Shown piece by piece: positions 7,513 to 16,029 of a stretch of DNA of 64,000 nt (the first letter of the stretch is position 1; every line of letters begins with the position of its first letter). Origin of the DNA: JAMLHH01 sp964653095 (GTDB lineage: Bacteria; Bacteroidota; Bacteroidia; Chitinophagales; JADIYW01); contig CAZZEH010000005.1 of the NCBI GenBank assembly GCA_964653095.1, forward strand, positions 1 through 64,000. The letters are read 5' to 3'. A program made the position numbers and the translations under genes. The notes below the pieces were generated by a model. It saw nothing but the letters and a program-made list of their open reading frames with translations. It was not told the DNA's origin and ran no database searches.

Positions 7513-8647
7513 GAGTCGGTGCAAACATCCATTCCTCTAAAAAACCAAAACCGAAGCGGGGCAAATTGGCATCTGTATTGACAAAAAGTACAATATCATA
7601 TTTTTTGACCTCTTCCTTTATATTTATTTTTTGACCGGAAGGAATATTGTCTTCGGGGTGGCGATTAAAATAATAAAACCAAAACTGACTGTCGGAAAAA
7701 TAATCTTTAGACATCCCAAAATTATACATACCCCAATAATAACTGTCCGCAATGACCAATACTTTTGTGGTATTTTTCGCCTCACTGTCCGGATGAAAGT
7801 AAGGATAATGCATCGTAAAATCAGGGAATCGGACCAGCAGATTCATCCCTTTCCACAAATCATTATCTGTGTATCTCAACTCTTTACTGACTATTATCGT
7901 ATCCAATACTATTTCGGGAAAAGTACAGCCGGTATTCACATTTAAAAATTTCAGCAAGGAATCCGCCACCAAATACTCTCCGTATTTACTCCAATGAATA
8001 CCCGTTTTAGAATACAGTTTTTTCTCTTTGTGTACCGTATTTTTCATTTCCAGAAACCAATTATGCACATCCATTACCGGAATTTCTTTCTCAACCAATT
8101 TGCGCTTAAATATCTCATAATTGGTCTGTTCTTTCGGGGTAAACTGTGCATATTTTGGAGGAAAATAATCAGGATAAAACCCACCTTTCCCAGGTGCCAA
8201 AAGCACCGCCACATAGGTGCCATGCATTTCCATAACCTCTACAATATCTTTAAATTGTGCAAGTTTGTCTTTAATAATTTCTTCCCCTATAAAATCAAAT
8301 CCTAAATACGAAAGAATACAGTCGTTTTCGTATAAATATCCATCTTCTCCAATGACCACACTTCTTGCGGTAGTTTTGTCAAACAGCGTATAATTCATCT
8401 GATTATAAAGTCGAATAAAAATCTCTTTAAAACCAATGCTGTCCTTGAGATACTTTTCCTTTTGCACCTGATAACTGCCGTCCAGCCAAGTCTCTTTATC
8501 AAACTTGGGATTCTCTGCATTTTCAATCGCTCCCTTCAATGGTCTGATATGAAATAAATCAAATTCCTTTTGTATTAAAGGCAAAAAAAGAAGCACCACA
8601 ATTAATGTGTACAGCAAAACCTTAACAAATTTATTCACACTCTCCAT
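7490..8647 (-). CDS. AlgX/AlgJ-like SGNH-fold protein (probable O-acetyltransferase partner)
   Basis: A 385-residue protein with an N-terminal membrane helix (about 8-25) and a periplasmic domain resembling the AlgX/AlgJ SGNH hydrolase-like family. Seen: the TGIHWSKYG motif (the His-Trp block) and VIADSYYWG, the likely Ser-containing block, with an Asp-rich segment nearby. Its start codon shares one base with the stop of the upstream MBOAT gene, the usual two-gene layout for moving acetyl groups from the cytoplasm (MBOAT) to an exported polysaccharide (SGNH partner). The acceptor glycan is unknown, as no polysaccharide synthesis genes lie nearby. Confidence 0.82.
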   Translation of the reverse strand: MESVNKFVKVLLYTLIVVLLFLPLIQKEFDLFHIRPLKGAIENAENPKFDKETWLDGSYQVQKEKYLKDSIGFKEIFIRLYNQMNYTLFDKTTARSVVIGEDGYLYENDCILSYLGFDFIGEEIIKDKLAQFKDIVEVMEMHGTYVAVLLAPGKGGFYPDYFPPKYAQFTPKEQTNYEIFKRKLVEKEIPVMDVHNWFLEMKNTVHKEKKLYSKTGIHWSKYGEYLVADSLLKFLNVNTGCTFPEIVLDTIIVSKELRYTDNDLWKGMNLLVRFPDFTMHYPYFHPDSEAKNTTKVLVIADSYYWGMYNFGMSKDYFSDSQFWFYYFNRHPEDNIPSGQKINIKEEVKKYDIVLFVNTDANLPRFGFGFLEEWMFAPTPTKWSPN

Positions 8648-10062
8648 CAGAAACGATAATAAATAAACGGATTAAAGCCCGATGTCACAATACCGGACAC
8701 ACTCAAAAGAAATAAAGCCACAGAACACACAAATAATATCAAATGCGACACCACTCCGGCATTTTGAGTATAAAAAAAGAAGTTTTCAATTTTCCTTCCC
8801 ACTTTAAAGGCTGTCATAAAAGAAAGGAACACCGCAACGGCCAAAACTGTCCAGTATTCTGCATCTGCCACAGTAATTTGGCCAAAATCGAAGCTGAACA
8901 TGCTGTACAGAGCTACTTTTAGATTATCAAAATCTTCAATTCTAAAAATGGTCCATCCTACTACCACTATGAAAAAAGTGACTGTATTGGAAATCACCGA
9001 CCCCAATGAATTTAAAATCCTGACCAGCCCTATCCTGTCCAATACGAGAAAGAAACCGTGATACGCGCCCCACAACACAAAATTCCATGAAGCTCCATGC
9101 CACAAACCGGAAAGCAAAAACACAACCCAAAGGTTAAAGTAAAGCCTCAAATTCGAACTGACTCTGTTACCGCCCAAAGGAATATAAAGATACTCCTTCA
9201 TGAAATTACCCAGAGTGATATGCCACCTCCGCCAAAATTCAGAAATATTTTTGGATAAATAAGGAGAGTTGAAATTTTCAGGGAAATCAAATCCCATCAT
9301 TTTGCCCAAACCAATAGCCATATCCGAATAACCGGAAAAGTCATAGTAAATCTGGAAGGTATAGGCCAACATTCCAATCCACAAAGTCGCCGAGTCCGTA
9401 TAAACCAAATTACCGTTTAGTATTTCATCCGCATACAAACCCAAAATATTGGCAATAAGAACTTTTTTGGAGAGTCCGATACAAAAACGGTAAAATCCCA
9501 GCAAACGTTTATCTGTATTCTCTGCCCGGCTGTTAATCTGCCCGGCAATAGAGTTGTACTTTACAATCGGTCCGGCAATCAATTGAGGAAAAAGTAAAAT
9601 ATACAGCAGATAGTTAGCAAGATTAGTGGCAGGTTTGGATATATTCCTGTACACATCCACCGTGTAGGTAATAGATTGAAAAATAAAAAAAGAAATCCCA
9701 ACCGGCAATGCTACATGAGTCCAGGCAATTTGAGTCACCCCGAACTCGGCAAGCAGCCCATTCAAATTGTCAATAAAAAAATTGGAATACTTAAAATAAG
9801 CTAACAGCCCCAGATTTAAAATTAAAGACAGGGCAAGCCACCATTTTTTTCGTATCTGGGAGCGGTGAAGCAGATTGACCACATAGTAATCCACGGAAGA
9901 AACGGCCAGTACCACAAAAATAAATTTTGGAGCTCCCCACGCATAGAAAAAGATACTGCACAGCAGTGCCCAAGAGTTTTTGTACGGTTTACCTAATACA
10001 AGATAAACCAAAAGAAAAACCGGCAGAAAATAGAATAAAAATATCGTACTGCTGAATACCAT
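8647..10062 (-). CDS. MBOAT-family O-acyltransferase (AlgI/DltB type)
   Basis: A 471-residue multi-pass membrane protein. Seen: the AlgI-type motifs YDFSGYSDMAIGLGKMMGFD, EFWRRWHITLGNFMKEYLYIPLGGNR split around the motif FWRRWHITL, and LSGLWHGASWNFVLWGAYHG with the catalytic-type His. These enzymes pass acetyl groups through the inner membrane to an O-acetylation partner, here the gene immediately downstream. ATG at 10062; the divergent lipoprotein gene starts at 10202. Confidence 0.92.
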   Translation of the reverse strand: MVFSSTIFLFYFLPVFLLVYLVLGKPYKNSWALLCSIFFYAWGAPKFIFVVLAVSSVDYYVVNLLHRSQIRKKWWLALSLILNLGLLAYFKYSNFFIDNLNGLLAEFGVTQIAWTHVALPVGISFFIFQSITYTVDVYRNISKPATNLANYLLYILLFPQLIAGPIVKYNSIAGQINSRAENTDKRLLGFYRFCIGLSKKVLIANILGLYADEILNGNLVYTDSATLWIGMLAYTFQIYYDFSGYSDMAIGLGKMMGFDFPENFNSPYLSKNISEFWRRWHITLGNFMKEYLYIPLGGNRVSSNLRLYFNLWVVFLLSGLWHGASWNFVLWGAYHGFFLVLDRIGLVRILNSLGSVISNTVTFFIVVVGWTIFRIEDFDNLKVALYSMFSFDFGQITVADAEYWTVLAVAVFLSFMTAFKVGRKIENFFFYTQNAGVVSHLILFVCSVALFLLSVSGIVTSGFNPFIYYRF

Positions 10063-10201
10063 GAATTCCCTTGTCGCTTAGAAATATAACACGATTGCAA
10101 AAATCAAAAAAACAAGATGGAAATTAAAAATTAAAATATTATTAAAAAACCTATGACAAATAAAATTGTCTGTATATTGCATATTAAATAAAACCAATAA
10201 T

Positions 10202-10702
10202 ATGAGAAAATCAATTTTTGCGTTGCTCCTGATGGCAACATTCGCATTTACTTTTACAAATTGTAAAAAAGACAAAGACAAGGGAAATGATATACCTGAC
10301 GTAGAAGTAAACACATGGACAATTGACGGTACGACTCATAAAGCACTCGGAGCTATGTGGACTCAGGATGAATTAGACGGTGGTGTCGAATTCGAAGGAT
10401 TAATAGCTATCAATGAGGCGACCACCCAAACGGTAATAGTAGCTTTTTCTGGTAAGCCTGCTGCAAAAGGCACTTATGATCTAGCCTCTTTTTTAGATGC
10501 CGAAAACCTTTCCGGAAATCAGGCTGTTATTTTGGTTGTTGATATGGCAACCAGTAAGTTTTACACCAGTGAAAACGGAGGAAACATTAACGTTTCTATC
10601 GAGGATGGTAAAGTAAGGATAAACATACCTAAAGTTCAACTAACTAATCTTCTTGAACAAACAGATGTCGACTTTGTCGGAATCTTACTAGAGACCATGT
10701 AA
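10202..10702 (+). CDS. lipoprotein, paralogue 1 of 3
   Basis: A 166-residue predicted lipoprotein. Seen: signal peptide RKSIFALLLMATFAFTF ending in the lipobox FTNC, followed by KKDKDKG. The mature part has the pattern VNTWTIDGTTHKA, then VAFSGKPAAKGTYDL, FYTSENGG and KVRINIPK, all of which recur in the next two genes. I do not recognise a named family. I chose the ATG at 10202 because the upstream in-frame TTG would put the signal peptide 12 residues in. A terminator follows at 10733-10762. Confidence 0.75.
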   Translation: MRKSIFALLLMATFAFTFTNCKKDKDKGNDIPDVEVNTWTIDGTTHKALGAMWTQDELDGGVEFEGLIAINEATTQTVIVAFSGKPAAKGTYDLASFLDAENLSGNQAVILVVDMATSKFYTSENGGNINVSIEDGKVRINIPKVQLTNLLEQTDVDFVGILLETM

Positions 10703-10732
10703 CCAAATTTTTATATTTAAATTTAAAACCAC

Positions 10733-10762
10733 GCAAAACCCTGATACACATCGGGGTTTTGC
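10733..10762 (+). terminator. rho-independent terminator after lipoprotein 1
   Basis: GCAAAACCCTGAT (10733-10745) pairs with ATCGGGGTTTTGC (10750-10762), 13 base pairs with one G-T wobble and a 4-base loop, followed by TTTTTCAT. A decayed copy lies at 11331-11366 after lipoprotein 2. Confidence 0.85.
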
Positions 10763-10809
10763 TTTTTCATAGAAAGGATATAAGTTTATTGCTCTAAAAC
10801 GACTAAAAC

Positions 10810-11304
10810 ATGAAAATAAAACTTCTGATTACTCTATTGGTCACATCGCTTTTATTCACATTTACAAACTGTAAAAAAGACATAGGTAATAGCGGAGAAG
10901 GACTGATACCCGATATGGACGTAAACACATGGGTAATAGATGGCATTAAGCATAGTGCCTCGCAGACTGTTTTGATTGATACTATTTTGGACGGCAAACA
11001 GGTTACTGTCATGGTTGCCGCTGCAGCACCAAATCTGGCAATTTCAGTTATATTCCCGAACAAACCTTCATCAACAAAAAACTACGCCCTGATTTCCTTA
11101 TTAGATATCAATAATATAGCAGCTGATGAAGCAATCGTACTTGCGATCTTAGAAACCGGGCAGATTTATACCAGCGAAATCGGAATTATCCGTGCGGAAT
11201 TAAAAGGAAATAAGGTTAGAATAAACATTCCAAAGACAGATTTAAAACACCCTGTAAACGGTCATTCTATTCCAATAGAAGGAATTATAGAGGAGTCTAA
11301 ATAA
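10810..11304 (+). CDS. lipoprotein, paralogue 2 of 3
   Basis: A 164-residue predicted lipoprotein. Seen: signal peptide ending FTFTNC then KKD, and the same mature pattern as its neighbours: VNTWVIDGIKHSA, VIFPNKPSSTKNYALISL, QIYTSEIG and KVRINIPK. The sequence ACTAAAACATGAAA at the start is shared with lipoprotein 3, so both gene and leader were duplicated. Function unknown; probably anchored at the cell envelope. Confidence 0.75.
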   Translation: MKIKLLITLLVTSLLFTFTNCKKDIGNSGEGLIPDMDVNTWVIDGIKHSASQTVLIDTILDGKQVTVMVAAAAPNLAISVIFPNKPSSTKNYALISLLDINNIAADEAIVLAILETGQIYTSEIGIIRAELKGNKVRINIPKTDLKHPVNGHSIPIEGIIEESK

Positions 11305-11330
11305 TGAACCTATAACGTTTTGACTACATA

Positions 11331-11366
11331 AAAATCTGATACATACCGGAGTTTTGTTTTTCATAG
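11331..11366 (+). terminator. decayed copy of the 10733-10762 terminator
   Basis: CTGATACATACCGGAGTTTT and TTTTTCATAGAAGA line up with CTGATACACATCGGGGTTTT and TTTTTCATAGAAAG after lipoprotein 1, but the left arm of the stem has been lost (AAAATCTGAT instead of AAAACCCTGAT). It may no longer terminate well, so lipoproteins 2 and 3 may be cotranscribed. It shows that the duplicated unit was gene plus flanks. Confidence 0.55.
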
Positions 11367-11403
11367 AAGAGACCTAACTTTATCATTGTACAATTACTAA
11401 AAC

Positions 11404-12048
11404 ATGAAAAAAATATATCTGATTACTCTATTAGTAGCATCCTTTGCATTGGCTTTTTCCAACTGTAAGAAAGATGACCCTGTGGACAAGAACAATGGTG
11501 GACACCATCAGGTGGACCCCAATGACAGCAATAACGGTGATAATAATGGTAGTGACAACAATAATGGCGACAATAATAACAATAACGGTGATAATAATGG
11601 AGGAGATGATGATGGACAAAACACGAATAATTCCGATAGTTTTTGGACTGTAAACGGAGAAAAAATCAAATCGGAAGCGGTATTGTTTGTTGATACAACC
11701 TTAAGCGGACTGCCTGAGGTCGGGAACTTAAAACTGTCGGCCATGATGGCGATGACGGAGAATCCGGATGAAAATTCTGTTTTTGTGCTTTTTCCAAACA
11801 AACCAATTTCTGCAAAATCTTATAATCCTGTTTCACTGCCCAAGGTGACTAAGTTGGCAGAAAATGAAGTGTTAATCGTGATTAATCACGGCGGAAATTC
11901 TTACATGAGTTATGACGGCATGACAGAAACAGTTTCGGTCGAAATTATAAAAGGAAAAATCGAAGTCACTATTCCACCAATGACACTTAAAACCTTTGAT
12001 GATCAAAACTCTATCAGCATTGAAGCCGTGCTGACAGAATCCATATAA
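11404..12048 (+). CDS. lipoprotein, paralogue 3 of 3, with Asn/Asp/Gly-rich spacer
   Basis: A 214-residue predicted lipoprotein, homologous to the two upstream genes (lipobox FSNC, then SFWTVNGEKIKSEA, VLFPNKPISAKSYNPVSL, SYMSYDG, KIEVTIPP). Unlike them it has a low-complexity insert of roughly 45 residues, DNA about 11515-11640, made of N, D and G repeats, between the lipid anchor and the conserved domain. Such a spacer could hold the domain away from the membrane or bind calcium; neither is shown. The repeats could expand or contract by slippage. Confidence 0.75.
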   Translation: MKKIYLITLLVASFALAFSNCKKDDPVDKNNGGHHQVDPNDSNNGDNNGSDNNNGDNNNNNGDNNGGDDDGQNTNNSDSFWTVNGEKIKSEAVLFVDTTLSGLPEVGNLKLSAMMAMTENPDENSVFVLFPNKPISAKSYNPVSLPKVTKLAENEVLIVINHGGNSYMSYDGMTETVSVEIIKGKIEVTIPPMTLKTFDDQNSISIEAVLTESI

Positions 12049-12117
12049 CTGGATAAAACTTAAAGTTTTTTGCTGTAATTTTGATAGTTTACTTATTGGG
12101 AGACTATCTTTACCCTC

Positions 12118-12852
12118 CTATTCCGCTACCTTCACAGTAAACTTCACGTCTTCAATAGGTCTGTCGCCCGGAGCGGTGCGCACTGCAGCAATTTTATCAA
12201 TCACATCCAATCCTTCTACTACTTCTCCGAAAACAGTGTACTGCATATCCAAAAACGGTGTACCTCCCAATTCTTCATATATTTTTTTCTGTTCGGGTGT
12301 ATAACTTACACCGGTTCTGTAGGTATAGTTGTCAAGTTCTGACGAAGAAAGAGGTTTGCCCTGTACGATATAAAATTGTGAGCCGGAAGATGCCCGTTTC
12401 GGATTCACTTGATCGCCGAGACGTGCTGCTGACAAAGCCCCTTTCTTGTGAATCAAGTCCGGGTTAAACTCTGCAGGTATAGTATATCCCGGACCTCCGG
12501 AACCTAATGACTGGCCAGCCGGAGCATTTTTGGAATTCGGGTCGCCGCCCTGAATCATAAATCCCTGAATGACTCTATGGAACAAGAGTCCGTCATAAAA
12601 TCCTTCCCGAGCTAATTTGATGAAATTATCTCTGTGCAGAGGAGTTTCATCATATAGTTTTACTTTCATGTCACCAAAAGGGGTACTGATAATTACCATA
12701 GTATTTTCGTTTTTTGTATTTGATTCTGAGATGTTTTCTACTGTTTCTTCTACCATTGCAATCATTTCTGATCCGGTCTCCGTGTTTGTTTCGCATGCCA
12801 TTAACGACAGAGAAAATGCGGTCATCATTCCAAATAGAATTCTTTTTTTCAT
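12118..12852 (-). CDS. cyclophilin-type peptidyl-prolyl isomerase lipoprotein
   Basis: A 244-residue envelope PPIase. Seen: lipoprotein signal peptide ending LSLMAC, then the cyclophilin core with FGDMKVKLYDETPLHRDNF, the catalytic-site FHRVIQGFMIQGGDP, and FGEVVEGLDVIDKI. The FHRV and MIQGGD motifs carry the catalytic Arg and Gln of cyclophilins. It is the last of a same-strand group (SlyD-like PPIase, amidase, 116-residue protein, cyclophilin), starting 3 bases after the preceding stop. Confidence 0.92.
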   Translation of the reverse strand: MKKRILFGMMTAFSLSLMACETNTETGSEMIAMVEETVENISESNTKNENTMVIISTPFGDMKVKLYDETPLHRDNFIKLAREGFYDGLLFHRVIQGFMIQGGDPNSKNAPAGQSLGSGGPGYTIPAEFNPDLIHKKGALSAARLGDQVNPKRASSGSQFYIVQGKPLSSSELDNYTYRTGVSYTPEQKKIYEELGGTPFLDMQYTVFGEVVEGLDVIDKIAAVRTAPGDRPIEDVKFTVKVAE

Positions 12853-12855
12853 GAG

Positions 12856-13206
12856 TTATAATTTTTCAAAATATTCAATAATCATCATTTTTATCAGTAA
12901 ATCCTGTTTTTCTCCTGAAAGCTTCGGAGCCTCCGGATTTCTCTCAAAATGCGGCCAGCCGTCCTCATCCCGCCTGACAAACTCATAGTAGCCCGCCTGA
13001 CTCAGCAAAGCACAGACTCCGACATGCATAAGTTCTTCTTTCTCTTCCTTAGTGAATTCAGTAATATTCAATCCTAATTCCCGATGTCCGATAATATAGG
13101 TAATCGCCTGCAGGTCGGGAACTCGCCCAAATCTTTTTTGTAAAAAGTCTTCTACTTCCTGCCATTTGGACGGCTCAAACACGATATCGGTAATCACTTC
13201 ATTCAT
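12856..13206 (-). CDS. conserved hypothetical protein, 116 residues
   Basis: I do not recognise a domain. The protein is acidic, probably helical and cytoplasmic (no signal peptide or membrane helix), with the segments KWQEVEDFLQKRFGRVPDL and GVCALLSQAGYYEFVRRDED. The start overlaps the amidase stop by 4 bases (ATGA), and cyclophilin follows 3 bases after its stop, so it is a real gene in an operon. Confidence 0.75.
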   Translation of the reverse strand: MNEVITDIVFEPSKWQEVEDFLQKRFGRVPDLQAITYIIGHRELGLNITEFTKEEKEELMHVGVCALLSQAGYYEFVRRDEDGWPHFERNPEAPKLSGEKQDLLIKMMIIEYFEKL

Positions 13207-14000
13207 TGCACCGTAAATTTATCTCTATCTCTCCAAAATCCAAAACGCATTCTGTGTTCATCTAGTTTAGATTTGGATAATACTGTTTTAAACACACCTT
13301 TTGAATCTCCTGCCGACACCATTTCGTTTCCCCAAAAATCATAGACTGCACTCATTCCGTTGTGTGAAACGCCTCCCCCATCCAATCCAATACGATTGAC
13401 TCCTGCCGCATAGCACTGATTTTCTATGGCTCTCGCCGTAAGCAGTAAATTCCAGTGCCGATGTCTTTTTTGAGGCCAGTTTGCAGAAAATATCATTAAA
13501 TCCACTTCTTCTACACCCCTAATCCAGACCGGAAATCTTAAATCATAGCAGACAAAAGGAGTAATCTTCCATCCGAGATAATCAAAAAGCAAATGTTTCT
13601 CTCCGGCGGTATAGAACTGATTTTCTCCAACTAACGAAAACAAATGCCTTTTGTCGTAAAATTTTATACTGCCGTCCGGAAACGCACACAGCATCCTATT
13701 ATAAAAATTATTCCCATCCCGAATAATCATTGTTCCCATCAGCAGGGATCCGAGTCTGCAGGCCAAATCGTGCATCCACATGACCGGAGTACTGTCCATC
13801 GTCACACCGTACTCTTTGGAATTGTTGGTAAATCCAGTAGTAAACATCTCAGGCAGAATGATGACATCTGCATCCGCATCCCACAACATATCCTCAAAAT
13901 TGGATAGATTAGTTTCTATATCCTCCCACAGTAACTCGGACTGCACCAAGGCTACTTCCAGATTTTCTTTTCCTTCTTGGAGAGGTTGTTTTGCCTGCAT
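13203..14000 (-). CDS. carbon-nitrogen hydrolase, omega-amidase type
   Basis: A 265-residue nitrilase-superfamily enzyme resembling YafV/Nit2 omega-amidases, which clear alpha-ketoglutaramate type products. Seen, numbered from the ATG at 14000: the catalytic triad Glu51 (LPEMFTTGF), Lys117 (YDKRHLF) and Cys151 (FVCYDLRFPVW), then SANWPQKRHRHW. An in-frame TTG at 14015 has GGAGGAAG about 7 bases upstream, an unusually good Shine-Dalgarno for this genome, so the true start may be 15 bases earlier. Confidence 0.88.
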   Translation of the reverse strand: MQAKQPLQEGKENLEVALVQSELLWEDIETNLSNFEDMLWDADADVIILPEMFTTGFTNNSKEYGVTMDSTPVMWMHDLACRLGSLLMGTMIIRDGNNFYNRMLCAFPDGSIKFYDKRHLFSLVGENQFYTAGEKHLLFDYLGWKITPFVCYDLRFPVWIRGVEEVDLMIFSANWPQKRHRHWNLLLTARAIENQCYAAGVNRIGLDGGGVSHNGMSAVYDFWGNEMVSAGDSKGVFKTVLSKSKLDEHRMRFGFWRDRDKFTVQ

Positions 14001-14071
14001 TTGCTGAAATTCCAATTACGTACTTCCTCCGAAACAATTTGCTGCAGAGAAGTTTCTTATTTAAAAATAAT

Positions 14072-14584
14072 TTAGTGATGATGTCCGCCCGGACCATGTA
14101 CATGTCCGTGTGCAATTTCGTCCGCAGTAGCTTCCCGTACATCTGCCACAGAGCCACTGAAGAACAAATCTCTGTCTGCCAAAGGATGATTAAAATCCAT
14201 AATCACATGATCTTCGTTGACTTCCAATACAATTGCCTGCATCTGATTTCCGTCTTCATCTACCATTGGAAGCACATTGCCTACTTTTACCATTTCGTCA
14301 TCCACCTGTCCATTTTCGTCATAGAAACTTTTTATCGGAACAGGCACTACTGCACTGTCATCACGTGTTCCGTATCCGTCCGCAGCCTTGATTTCAAAAC
14401 TGAATGTATCGCCTTTCTGCAATCCTTCTATATTTTGCTCAAACAGCGGTAAAAGTCCACCCGCGCCATGAAGATACTGTAAAGGCTGTTCTAAATCTGA
14501 CTGATCCGCTACGACCCTTTCTCCATTAAGTTCTACATGCAGCACATAGTGTACAGATGCCACTTTATTTCTTGCTATTTTCAT
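14072..14584 (-). CDS. slyD: FKBP-type peptidyl-prolyl isomerase, SlyD-like
   Basis: A 170-residue SlyD-like chaperone and isomerase. Seen: VLHVELNGERVVADQ, the motif HGAGGLLPLFEQNIEGLQKGD split across the FKBP strand, an inserted IF chaperone domain (about 70-125), and FNHPLADRDLFF. The His-rich C-terminal tail (HGHVHGPGGHHH) is the nickel-binding feature of SlyD proteins. I chose the ATG at 14584 because the family begins here; the open frame extends 16 codons upstream without similarity. Confidence 0.9.
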   Translation of the reverse strand: MKIARNKVASVHYVLHVELNGERVVADQSDLEQPLQYLHGAGGLLPLFEQNIEGLQKGDTFSFEIKAADGYGTRDDSAVVPVPIKSFYDENGQVDDEMVKVGNVLPMVDEDGNQMQAIVLEVNEDHVIMDFNHPLADRDLFFSGSVADVREATADEIAHGHVHGPGGHHH

Positions 14585-14675
14585 GAATAAAATTTGCGTG
14601 TAAGGTATGCTTTTTATAGCGAATGAGTGCATTTGTCAATCGCATAATACATTTCCGTGATAAATTATTTTTGAA

Positions 14676-15944
14676 TTAATCTATCCTGTCAAAACCGGTA
14701 TATTGTTGTAAAACTTCCGGAATCAGAATGCTGTCTGCTGTTTGATATACCTCCAAAATGCCCGCTACAATTCTCGGCAGAGCCAGTGCGCTCCCATTCA
14801 GCGTGTGTGCCAAAACTCTCTTATTGTCTTCCGTTCTGTACCTCAACTTGAGACGATTAGATTGAAAAGTTTCAAAATTTGATACCGAACTGACTTCAAG
14901 CCATCTCTCCTGAGCCACCGAATACACTTCAAAATCATACGTCAGTGCGCTCGCAAAACTCATATCACCTCCACACAGTCGCAGAATACGATAAGGAAGT
15001 TTCAGTTTTTTCAGTAATCCTTCCACATGACTGCACATTTCCTTGAGAGTCTCGTATGATTTATCGGGATGCTGTATCTGCACAATTTCTACTTTGTCAA
15101 ACTGGTGCAGTCTGTTCAGTCCACGAACATCCTTTCCGTAGCTCCCGGCTTCTCTTCTAAAACACGGAGTGTAACCTGTCAGTTTGATTGGGAAATCACT
15201 CTCATTCAAAATGACATCTCTATATATATTGGTCAGAGGAACTTCTGCAGTCGGTATCAGATAAAAATTATCGACAGTTACATGATACATCTGCCCTTCC
15301 TTATCCGGCAACTGTCCGGTAGCGTATGCCGAATCCTCATTTACCATGTGAGGCAACATCATTTCCGAATACCCCGCAGCTGCAGCTTCTGCCAAAAAAA
15401 AGTTAATCAGTGCGCGTTGCAGCACCGCACCTTTCCCTTTGTACACCGGAAAGCCCGAACCGGTCAGCTTGGCTCCCAAATCAAAATCAATGATATCATA
15501 CTTTTTGGCAAGCTCCCAATGTGGCAGAGCGCCTTCTATGGCATCAGGAATAACATCTACCTGAAAGTCCACAATATTATCTTCGGCTGTATTGCCTTCC
15601 GGTACTATCTCTGCCGGAAGATTGGGTAACTCCACCAGTGTATTATGCAGCTCTTCCTCTATTTTTTGAAATTCTGATTCGACCGATTCAATCTCTGACT
15701 TGAGTTCCACTACTCTCTGCTTGACACTTTCAGCCTGAGGGTCTTTATTCCTCATCAGTAATCCCACTTCTTTTGACAGCCGATTTCGCTCCGCAAGCAA
15801 ATGATCCAATTCCGATTTTATTTTTTTTCGGTCGTCATCCAGTTTGATTACCTCATCTACTAATTCCGGCTGCGGAAAAGATTTTTTATTCAATCCTGCT
15901 TTTGCCGCTTCAGGATTGTTTTTCAACACTTCTACGAGTAACAT
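14676..15944 (-). CDS. serS: seryl-tRNA synthetase
   Basis: A 422-residue class II synthetase, full length. Seen: the N-terminal antiparallel coiled coil (about 30-100, rich in Lys/Glu heptads) that contacts tRNA-Ser, motif 2 GYTPCFRREAGSYGKDVRGLNRLHQF (core FRREAGSYG), and motif 3 LNGSALALPRIVAGILE. The upstream DNA carries a -7 element at 15962-15969, so it is probably transcribed by itself despite lying behind the SDR gene. Confidence 0.97.
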   Translation of the reverse strand: MLLVEVLKNNPEAAKAGLNKKSFPQPELVDEVIKLDDDRKKIKSELDHLLAERNRLSKEVGLLMRNKDPQAESVKQRVVELKSEIESVESEFQKIEEELHNTLVELPNLPAEIVPEGNTAEDNIVDFQVDVIPDAIEGALPHWELAKKYDIIDFDLGAKLTGSGFPVYKGKGAVLQRALINFFLAEAAAAGYSEMMLPHMVNEDSAYATGQLPDKEGQMYHVTVDNFYLIPTAEVPLTNIYRDVILNESDFPIKLTGYTPCFRREAGSYGKDVRGLNRLHQFDKVEIVQIQHPDKSYETLKEMCSHVEGLLKKLKLPYRILRLCGGDMSFASALTYDFEVYSVAQERWLEVSSVSNFETFQSNRLKLRYRTEDNKRVLAHTLNGSALALPRIVAGILEVYQTADSILIPEVLQQYTGFDRID

Positions 15945-15961
15945 AATAAATTTTAATAGTG

Positions 15962-15969
15962 CAAAGATA
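15962..15969 (-). promoter_or_regulatory. -7 promoter element of serS (TATCTTTG)
   Basis: Exact match on the minus strand to TAnnTTTG, the -7 consensus of the Bacteroidota primary sigma factor, 17 bases before the serS ATG. Confidence 0.65.
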
Positions 15970-16029
15970 AGGAATCAGTACCCCAACATTTAAAATTGAC
16001 ACGTGAATTTCCTTTTAAGTATAGTCTGT

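Noticed and set aside
11431..11801. Several open frames on both strands over the lipoprotein 3 spacer, and a CRISPR-like look of the repeats
   Set aside because: They are frames of the AAT/GGT/GAT codon repeats of the Asn/Asp/Gly spacer. Repeat units are short and irregular with no spacers, so it is not a CRISPR array.
15069..15629. 186-codon open frame opposite serS
   Set aside because: Lies antisense within the highly conserved synthetase and shows no recognisable domain.
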